Part shown: in pieces, positions 1 to 4,635 of the stretch
Position numbering within the stretch: the stretch's first letter is position 1
How the letters are laid out: every line of letters begins with the position of its first letter
Assembly: GCA_029864225.1 (NCBI GenBank)
Contig: JAOTTU010000104.1
Coordinates: 1-6,917, forward strand
Direction: 5' to 3'
DNA length: 6,917 nucleotides
From: Gammaproteobacteria bacterium
GTDB taxonomy: Bacteria; Pseudomonadota; Gammaproteobacteria; UBA9214
Made by a program: the position numbers and the translations under genes
Notes under the pieces: model-generated
Database searches by the model: none
Seen by the model: only the letters and a program-made list of their open reading frames with translations
What the model was told of the DNA's origin: nothing

Positions 1-333
1 TTCCGCCTGCACGGCAGTGGCATGGTAGCGATCTTCCCAGTAGGCGCCCTTGCGCGACTTCCGACGATTGAACTGCTGGGCGACCCGACCGGCAATCAAC
101 TGCATGCTGGACGCGATCTCCCCGCCTCCCTGGTCCCTGACCAGCAGATGGATATGGTTCGAGGTCACGACATAATTCAGGACACACAGGCCGTAGCGCC
201 GGCGCGCCTGATACAGCCAGTACACCCAGGCACGGCGATCCCTGGCGAACCTGAGCAGGAACTGCTGTTTGTGGCAGCGATGGGTGATGTGCCAGACGTG
301 GCCGGCGAGATAATAGCGATTGGCGCGGGGCAT
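1..333 (-). CDS. REP-associated tyrosine transposase (RAYT, IS200-like Y1 family), N-terminal part, cut by window edge
   Basis: The first 111 residues read MPRANRYYLAGHVWHITHRC onward and stay open to the window edge. The HUH metal-binding motif is H60-I61-H62 inside TSNHIHLLV, matching the usual NHxHLL of RAYTs. The N-terminal HITHRCHKQQFLLRF block and the GAYWEDRYHA block (about 97-106) are also typical. RAYTs are single-domain HUH nucleases that cut and rejoin single-stranded REP hairpins; they are usually single-copy genes rather than self-mobile insertion sequences. The catalytic tyrosine would lie just past the visible part, so an intact active site cannot be confirmed. The start is supported by a strong AAGGAGG Shine-Dalgarno (minus strand, about 343-349). 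The gene is divergent from the cyclase gene. REP-type doublets at 6137-6329 are candidate substrates. Confidence 0.9.
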   Translation of the reverse strand, partial: MPRANRYYLAGHVWHITHRCHKQQFLLRFARDRRAWVYWLYQARRRYGLCVLNYVVTSNHIHLLVRDQGGGEIASSMQLIAGRVAQQFNRRKSRKGAYWEDRYHATAVQAE

Positions 334-353
334 GGGCTTCCTCCTTGAAGCTG

Positions 354-373
354 CATTTTCAGGCCTGAAAATG
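354..373. repeat. Perfect 20-bp palindrome just upstream of the RAYT ribosome binding site
   Basis: The half-site CATTTTCAGG is followed directly by its exact reverse complement CCTGAAAATG, with no spacer. It ends 20 bp before the RAYT start codon and 4 bp before the Shine-Dalgarno. A spacerless palindrome suits a dimeric DNA-binding protein better than an RNA hairpin, so an operator controlling the transposase is possible, but this is inference. It could also be a terminal structure of the RAYT element. Confidence 0.5.
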
Positions 374-445
374 ATGATTTAGGCCCATAGATTAACCAAA
401 TAGATGCACTTATTGCTTTAGGATCATTCTGATAAAGAGGTCCGA

Positions 446-464
446 CCCCACCCCCCCACCCCCC
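446..464 (-). other. G-quadruplex-capable tract (G-rich on the minus strand)
   Basis: On the plus strand three C-runs of 4, 7 and 6 are separated by single A residues. The minus strand is therefore a run of G-tracts with single-T loops, and the 7-run can supply two tracts, which allows a four-tract quadruplex with very short loops. Immediately before it the plus strand reads GGTCCGACC (439-447), a small hairpin with arms GGTC and GACC. From memory, similar GGTCNGACC-type sequences lie beside RAYT genes in other genomes, so this may be part of the RAYT unit. The tract ends 9 bp before the predicted FliA promoter at 473. Confidence 0.5.
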
Positions 465-472
465 ACAGGATG

Positions 473-499
473 TAAAGATTCGACGGCCCCTGCCGATCA
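473..499 (+). promoter_or_regulatory. Predicted sigma-28 (FliA) promoter for the diguanylate cyclase gene
   Basis: TAAAGATT (473-480), an 11-nt spacer (481-491) and GCCGATCA (492-499) match the E. coli FliA consensus TAAAGTTT-N11-GCCGATAA at 14 of 16 positions with exact spacing. Transcription would begin near 507, giving a leader of about 43 nt before the ATG at 550. A small inverted repeat, ACTGA-GGAA-TCAGT (500-513), sits over the predicted start point. No equally good sigma-70 promoter was seen in this gap. The match is read from sequence; activity is inferred. Confidence 0.7.
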
Positions 500-549
500 A
501 CTGAGGAATCAGTAAATAACTGAAAACACGAAAAATAGGCGGTTATCAG

Positions 550-1707
550 ATGCTTAGTAATTTTTTGAACAGCCTGCGGGATGCCTGGTCGATGAATTCG
601 TATGCCACCGACCACGTCAACCTGTATGCACAGAAACTTGTGGTCGACCAGGCGCGGGGGGGACTGATGACGCTGAGCCTGATCCTGTTCGTCCTGTTCA
701 GCATGGAAACCTTCATGTTCATGCACTTTGGTTACAGCCGGAATCATGTCTACACGGGTTCGCTACTGGTGCTGCTGTCGATGCACATGTTTTTCTCGGC
801 CCATGCCACCCGTGATGCGCGCACCATTTATATGCTGGGCACCATCCTGCTGCTGATCAGTGGCACCGCCTTCGTCCTGCTGGCGCACCAGACCGGGACC
901 TTCAGTCTGGCACTGTTCGCGGGTATCACCATGCTGTTCATGGTCATTCCCATTGTCCCCTGGGGGCTGCGCGAGGCCATGCTGGTGCTGGCGCTGGTCT
1001 ATAGCACGTTCACCATCTCCACCTGGTCTTCCAACCGCGAATTCGACAGCCAGATGCTGTGGGCACTGCAGTACATCATGCTGGGAGCCGGGCTGATCAG
1101 CCTCGCGATGGTGGTTCGCAATACCACGGTGCGCAAGATGGACATCCGTACCCGCTATGACCTGGAACTGGCCAACAGGAAGATGCTGCACCTGTCCAAC
1201 AAGGACCCGCTGACCGGGGCCTGGAACCGGCGCTATCTGAATAACAATTTCAATGAACTGACCAGCAACTGGCACCATGAGGGACGTACCTATCATTTCG
1301 CCTTTCTGGACCTGGATGACTTCAAGCCCATCAATGACACCTACGGGCATGACTTCGGCGATGAAGTCCTGCGCAATATCAGCACCATCATCAGCGACAG
1401 GCTCGGCGAACAGGGCTGTCTGGTGCGCATGGGAGGGGATGAATTCGCCCTGCTGTTCCATGATGATGACCCCGAGACACTGATCGGGGACTGCCTGAAA
1501 GCGGTCAATCGTTCATTGACGCCCCCCGGCAAGTACAAGCACATGAAGGTCGGCGTCAGTCTGGGGCTAGTCAGCGTGCCACCCGGGATAGATGCGAACC
1601 AGGAATACATCTACCGTGAGGCCGATACCTCCCTGTACCAGGCCAAGGAACGCAAGAACAGCGAAGCCGGCAACCTGAACCTTGTCAGCCGCACCCTGGC
1701 CGCCTGA
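550..1707 (+). CDS. Membrane-bound diguanylate cyclase (GGDEF) with six-helix N-terminal sensor-like domain
   Basis: This 385-residue protein should make c-di-GMP from two GTP at the inner membrane. Six hydrophobic segments lie at about 38-58, 66-85, 92-112, 117-136, 140-158 and 168-188, resembling MASE-type membrane input domains but not assigned to a specific one. A short linker (189-214) leads to the GGDEF domain at about 215-372: DPLTGAWNRR at 219-228, metal-binding D254, guanine-contacting N262 and D271 by alignment with PleD, GGDEF at 295-299, and the C-terminal AD-SLYQAKE block near 358-367. All visible catalytic positions are intact, so it is probably active. The inhibitory RxxD site that normally precedes the GGDEF motif is replaced by GEQG (286-289). 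There is no EAL domain. The ATG at 550 has AGGCGG 7 nt upstream, and an in-frame stop at 517-519 excludes a much longer protein. A FliA-type promoter lies at 473-499. Confidence 0.93.
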   Translation: MLSNFLNSLRDAWSMNSYATDHVNLYAQKLVVDQARGGLMTLSLILFVLFSMETFMFMHFGYSRNHVYTGSLLVLLSMHMFFSAHATRDARTIYMLGTILLLISGTAFVLLAHQTGTFSLALFAGITMLFMVIPIVPWGLREAMLVLALVYSTFTISTWSSNREFDSQMLWALQYIMLGAGLISLAMVVRNTTVRKMDIRTRYDLELANRKMLHLSNKDPLTGAWNRRYLNNNFNELTSNWHHEGRTYHFAFLDLDDFKPINDTYGHDFGDEVLRNISTIISDRLGEQGCLVRMGGDEFALLFHDDDPETLIGDCLKAVNRSLTPPGKYKHMKVGVSLGLVSVPPGIDANQEYIYREADTSLYQAKERKNSEAGNLNLVSRTLAA

Positions 1708-1710
1708 ACC

Positions 1711-1742
1711 ACCCGTGCCGTGCCGGCGGCGGCGGGTCGTTT
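1711..1742 (+). terminator. Weak terminator-like hairpin after the cyclase gene
   Basis: ACCCG (1711-1715) pairs with CGGGT (1733-1737). Inside it GCCG (1717-1720) can pair with a downstream CGGC with a small bulge. The stem is GC-rich but followed only by CGTTT, so the U-tract is poor. It begins 4 bp after the cyclase stop codon. It may only attenuate transcription into the pilM operon. Confidence 0.3.
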
Positions 1743-1791
1743 ACCTGCACACCCACCTCTCCTGAAACGGCTGCCACCCCGGCTTGGCAAC

Positions 1792-1818
1792 TCAAGTCTG
1801 TGCCATTTCTGCCGATGT
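1792..1818 (+). promoter_or_regulatory. Predicted sigma-28 (FliA) promoter for the pilM-secretin operon
   Basis: TCAAGTCT (1792-1799), an 11-nt spacer (1800-1810) and GCCGATGT (1811-1818) match the E. coli consensus TAAAGTTT-N11-GCCGATAA at 12 of 16 positions with exact spacing. From memory, FliA sites in pseudomonads often begin TCAAG, which would raise the match further. Transcription would begin near 1826, leaving a leader of about 127 nt to the pilM ATG. The site is weaker by consensus than the one at 473-499. Its spacing and position, plus the same promoter type one gene upstream, support it. Confidence 0.55.
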
Positions 1819-1831
1819 GAAGCCTAAGGGA

Positions 1832-1853
1832 ATCTCATTCAAGACAATGAGAT
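1832..1853 (+). promoter_or_regulatory. Inverted repeat at the predicted start of the pilM operon leader
   Basis: ATCTCATT (1832-1839) and AATGAGAT (1846-1853) are exact reverse complements separated by CAAGAC. If transcription starts near 1826 this lies at about +7 to +28, suiting either an operator overlapping the initial transcribed region or a 5'-end hairpin stabilising the mRNA. A second hairpin, GGCCG-GGAAG-CGGCC (1873-1887), follows in the same leader. The remaining leader to 1940 is GC-rich with no recognised riboswitch. The pilM Shine-Dalgarno AAGGAG is at 1941-1946. Confidence 0.45.
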
Positions 1854-1952
1854 AGTGTTGCAATCGCCAACAGGCCGGGAAGCGGCCGCGGCGCAGAGTG
1901 ACTCCGGCAGCGGGCCAGTATTCCCGTCTCCGGCTTCAGCAAGGAGTGGACT

Positions 1953-3095
1953 ATGGGGGCCCTGGCCGCCGCAATTCAGAGGTTCTACCCGGTTGCCAAG
2001 ACCCGGCGCATCGGGCCGATCGGGCTCGAGTGCTCCCTGTCCGAACTGCACATGGTGCAGATGGCAACCGACAGCGACGGCTCCCTTGTTGTGACCGCAC
2101 GGGCTTCGCTGCCCTATGGTGCACCGCGCGAGGAAATGCTTGCCTCACCGAAGCGGATGCGTGAGCTGGTTCATCGAGCCCTCAATGCGGACCGCTTCCA
2201 GGGCCGGCTGGTTGTCTCCATGCTGCCGTCCTCGGCGACCCGCATCCAGTCGCTGAACTACCAGGTCAGGGACGGCCAGCCGGAGTCGGATGCCATTCTT
2301 GCCCTGCTTGCAGAACGCCTCGACGGCGAGTTGTCCGACTACGTCATCGACTATATCCCCGTCAGGACCGCGACCCGGAACGAGGACCGTCTTGCCATTG
2401 TGGCCATAGCCAGCAAGGAGGCGGTGATCGCCTACCTGGAGACACTGCGCAAGTGTGGACTGATCGCGGGCAGCCTGGAGATCGGACCCTCGGCGATCCG
2501 CCGGCTGGTCAGCGCCATCGGACGCAAGGACAGCCACGAGAACGTGTTGACAATCAATTTCGGGCGTCGCTCGAGTTACCTCAGCGTGATTTCCGGTTCC
2601 CGGCTGATATTCGACCAGCAGGTCAAGTTCGGTGAGATCGAACTGCTGGAAGAGATTGCGACCACACTGGACATGTCCGTCGACTCGGTTCACGGACTGG
2701 TCAACAAGGCCAGCTTCGATCCGCAGTCAGCGGCGGCACAGGCCCCGGGATCCAGGTTTGATATCGACGCGTCCGAAACCCTGATGGAGATCGTCAAGCC
2801 GATCTTTGTCAGGATGGCGGAAGAAATCAACCGGGCCCTGATATACACCACATCACAGACCCGCGGACAGGCGGTGAGGCGCATCTACCTGCTGGGCAGT
2901 ATCGCGCGCTGGCATGGCATGGATCAGCTGCTGAACAGCCTTGTGAGGTTGCCGGTCGAGACCATCCCCAACCCGTTGCAGACATTCTATCGGGAGGGCA
3001 CCCCGGACAAGATAATCAATGAGCAGGCCAAGCCGGAACTCGCCCTGGCCACGGGCCTGGCACTGAGGGGAATGCTGGATCATGGCAGAGATTGA
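1953..3095 (+). CDS. pilM: PilM/MshI-like actin-fold cytoplasmic assembly protein
   Basis: This 380-residue protein lacks membrane segments and has the PilM layout. PilM-type proteins bind the cytoplasmic tail of PilN on the inner face of the inner membrane and help set up the pilus or secretion machine. A basic N-terminus (1-19) leads to a phosphate-1-like segment GPIGLECSLSELHMVQM (21-37). A phosphate-2-like segment lies at 198-227 (NVLTINFGRRSS, then a beta-rich stretch ending VKFG). An adenosine-motif-like IYLLGSIARWHGM is at 311-323, and the C-terminal LALATGLALRGM (363-374) is characteristic of the family. Key positions are weakened: the phosphate-2 aspartate is N202, and the paired glycines of the adenosine motif read GS. 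Nucleotide binding is therefore uncertain. The start is set by AAGGAG 6 nt before the ATG. It overlaps the next gene by 14 nt. GspL and MshI are the closest alternatives. Confidence 0.82.
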   Translation: MGALAAAIQRFYPVAKTRRIGPIGLECSLSELHMVQMATDSDGSLVVTARASLPYGAPREEMLASPKRMRELVHRALNADRFQGRLVVSMLPSSATRIQSLNYQVRDGQPESDAILALLAERLDGELSDYVIDYIPVRTATRNEDRLAIVAIASKEAVIAYLETLRKCGLIAGSLEIGPSAIRRLVSAIGRKDSHENVLTINFGRRSSYLSVISGSRLIFDQQVKFGEIELLEEIATTLDMSVDSVHGLVNKASFDPQSAAAQAPGSRFDIDASETLMEIVKPIFVRMAEEINRALIYTTSQTRGQAVRRIYLLGSIARWHGMDQLLNSLVRLPVETIPNPLQTFYREGTPDKIINEQAKPELALATGLALRGMLDHGRD

Positions 3096-3732
3096 CCTGA
3101 TACCCGGTGCCTACCGCAAGCGGATATGGCTGCAAAGCTGGTTCGTACGCCTGGGTGCGGCACTTGCAGGCATTGTTGCGGTCTCGATAGTCACCTATTT
3201 CTACCTGGCATCGCTCAACCAGGACGTGAACATGGAAGTCAGCGAATTACAGTCCAGCCAGGAGATCAGCAACCAGCAGCGCGAAGAACTCAAGCAGTTG
3301 CTCGATAAAAAAACCGGCTTTGAAGGCCAGCTGGCCCTGTTGAGGGGATTGCGCAGCGGCGCGGCCGCCCCGGAAATGTTCCTGACGCTTGACAGCGCCC
3401 TGCCGAACGGGGACGTGTGGTTCCTGGACTGGGAATTCCAGCGTGCAGGCTCCATGGTCAAACAGGAAGATGAAAGCGTCAATACCGGCTATTTCATTAT
3501 CATACAGGGCGGCAAGGACAAGGAGACCACCGAGGCCTGGAAGATCGATACACACATGAATATCCGGGGACAGGCAAAGGACCACTCGGCCCTGTCGCGG
3601 TTCGTCAAGCGTTTGTTCGAGCAACCCGAAATCAAGGATGTACGGATACTCAATACCTCGCGCCCGCAAGGCAGTGGGATGGTGGAATTCAGGCTGGCGG
3701 TTATCGTCAGGAACCAGGCAGTTGGCAGCTGA
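3082..3732 (+). CDS. pilN: PilN-like inner-membrane assembly protein
   Basis: This 216-residue protein begins MAEIDLIPGAYRKR, where IDLIP corresponds to the PilN INLLP tail that docks into PilM. One membrane helix lies at about 23-43, then a polar, probably coiled-coil segment at 48-90, then a periplasmic alpha/beta domain at about 98-212 (LPNGDVWFLDWEF, SRFVKRLFEQPEIKDVRILN, VEFRLAVIV) as in PilN/GspL ferredoxin-like folds. In the machine it bridges cytoplasmic PilM and periplasmic PilO. Residues about 122-154 (charged, Glu/Lys-rich, around a hydrophobic YFIIIQGG) look like an insertion between the first two strands. The start lies inside pilM, giving a 14-nt overlap, with GAGGGG 11 nt upstream, so translation is probably coupled. 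The stop overlaps the next start as TGATG. Confidence 0.8.
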   Translation: MAEIDLIPGAYRKRIWLQSWFVRLGAALAGIVAVSIVTYFYLASLNQDVNMEVSELQSSQEISNQQREELKQLLDKKTGFEGQLALLRGLRSGAAAPEMFLTLDSALPNGDVWFLDWEFQRAGSMVKQEDESVNTGYFIIIQGGKDKETTEAWKIDTHMNIRGQAKDHSALSRFVKRLFEQPEIKDVRILNTSRPQGSGMVEFRLAVIVRNQAVGS

Positions 3733-4283
3733 TGGACAAACTGCTCGAAACCCTGGAACCCCGCGTGATCCTGCTGCTCATGGGTGCCGCCGCCCTGCTT
3801 GCTGTCGCGGCACTGTTTTCCTATGGCATCTGGCCAGGGGTGAGGGACTATAACGAGTCGGTCCATTCCAGGACAGTCCTCGCGAAGGTCGTCGAGAGCA
3901 GTAAAGCACTCGATACAGAGCTCTCCAGTCTGCGCGTGGAGGTGGAATCTCTTGAACAACAGCTGCACGGTGACACTGCGAAACTTCCCGAGAACCAGCT
4001 CGAGGCCTTCATCATCGGCCGACTCCAGAGCATCTCCTGGCGCAACAACATGCAACTGCTCGGCGTCAAGCCCGGCAAGGGCAACAAGGTGCACATATTC
4101 GAGGAGGCTCTCTTCGAAGTCGAGATTTCCGGCGATTATTTCGATCTGTTCAACTGGCTGCAAGACCTTGGCGAGGACCTTGGCTTCGTCGTGGTAAAGC
4201 ATTTCACCATCAGGCCGCTAGATCAGAAAGAGACAAATCCGCGGTTGAACGCGAAATTAACCATTGTTTCCTATAGAGAGTAA
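3732..4283 (+). CDS. PilO/GspM/MshJ-like inner-membrane assembly protein
   Basis: This 183-residue protein has a short cytoplasmic N-terminus, one membrane helix at about 12-34 (LLLMGAAALLAVAALFSYGIW), a coiled-coil-like segment at 50-80, and a periplasmic alpha/beta domain at about 88-182 with FEVEISGDYFDLFNWLQDLGE (strand-helix) and a final strand LNAKLTIVSY. This is the PilO/GspM architecture; these proteins pair with PilN/GspL in the periplasm and link to PilP/GspC. The pattern of the first 40 residues (MDKLLETLEPR, helix, WPGVRDY) resembles GspM/MshJ more than classical PilO. Its ATG shares one base with the preceding stop (TGATG), a sign of coupled translation. It ends 4 nt before the next start. 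Confidence 0.75.
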   Translation: MDKLLETLEPRVILLLMGAAALLAVAALFSYGIWPGVRDYNESVHSRTVLAKVVESSKALDTELSSLRVEVESLEQQLHGDTAKLPENQLEAFIIGRLQSISWRNNMQLLGVKPGKGNKVHIFEEALFEVEISGDYFDLFNWLQDLGEDLGFVVVKHFTIRPLDQKETNPRLNAKLTIVSYRE

Positions 4284-4287
4284 TCCG

Positions 4288-4635
4288 ATGCGCAGACCGG
4301 TTGCCATCAGTGCCCTGACCGCTGGCCTTCTCGCCAGCCTGCTGGGTGTGTGCCAGGCAGAACAAGCACGGATCGTACTGCAGACCAATCCGTTCGAACG
4401 GCCGGCTGTCCAGGAGAAACAGGCAAATGAGGTGCTGAACAGCAGGCAAGCTGCAGCTGCAACACTGCAGCTGCGTGCCACCATGGTGGCCGGCGCCAAC
4501 TCACTGGCCAATATCGGCGGCATGATTGTCGGGATAGGCCAGGAGATCGACGGTTACCAGCTTATTAATGTCCAGGAGCGCCGTGTTGTCCTGAGCAAGA
4601 ACGGTACAACAAAAACCCTGTCGGTAGATGATTAG
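4288..4635 (+). CDS. Small PilP/MshK/GspC-HR-like periplasmic protein
   Basis: From the ATG at 4288 this is 115 residues; a GAGAG sequence about 8 nt upstream supports this start over an upstream in-frame TTG at 4264 that would overlap the previous gene. Residues 1-24 look like a signal peptide (MRRPVAISAL, a hydrophobic stretch, then cleavage after VCQA). An NPF motif sits at 34-36. Residues about 57-115 form a small all-beta domain like PilP and the GspC homology region (LQLRATMVAG, ANIGGMIVGIGQEIDGYQLINVQERRVVL). Such proteins link the inner-membrane PilN/PilO complex to the secretin. PilP is usually a lipoprotein; here the only cysteine is preceded by LGV, not a good lipobox, so lipidation is doubtful. 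The position between PilO-like and secretin genes is the strongest support. It overlaps the secretin gene by 8 nt. Confidence 0.72.
   Translation: MRRPVAISALTAGLLASLLGVCQAEQARIVLQTNPFERPAVQEKQANEVLNSRQAAAATLQLRATMVAGANSLANIGGMIVGIGQEIDGYQLINVQERRVVLSKNGTTKTLSVDD
4453..4490 (+). repeat. Hairpin plus palindrome inside the PilP-like gene
   Basis: GCAGCTGCA (4453-4461) and TGCAGCTGC (4466-4474) are exact reverse complements around an ACAC loop. Three bases later GCCACCATGGTGGC (4477-4490) is a perfect 14-bp palindrome. Both lie in the codons for the Ala-rich link and first strand of the HR-like domain. Amino-acid bias may explain it (AAAATLQL), but an mRNA structure within the operon is possible. 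Confidence 0.4.

Noticed and set aside
22..348. Plus-strand reading frame of 108 codons at the window start
   Set aside because: It lies antisense to the clear RAYT frame and has no domain-like features.
763..1461. Minus-strand reading frame of 232 codons opposite the cyclase gene
   Set aside because: Its Gln- and His-rich composition is typical of an antisense shadow, and the plus-strand frame encodes a clear GGDEF protein.
1781..1803. Possible sigma-54 promoter (TGGCAA near 1784) upstream of the pilM-like gene
   Set aside because: The required GC about 10 nt after the GG is missing at the correct spacing; the FliA-type match beside it is much better.
1830..1856. Fur-box-like sequence (AATGAGA and TCTCATT half-sites)
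   Set aside because: The half-sites face the wrong way for a Fur box and are separated by a 6-nt spacer, so it is reported only as an inverted repeat.
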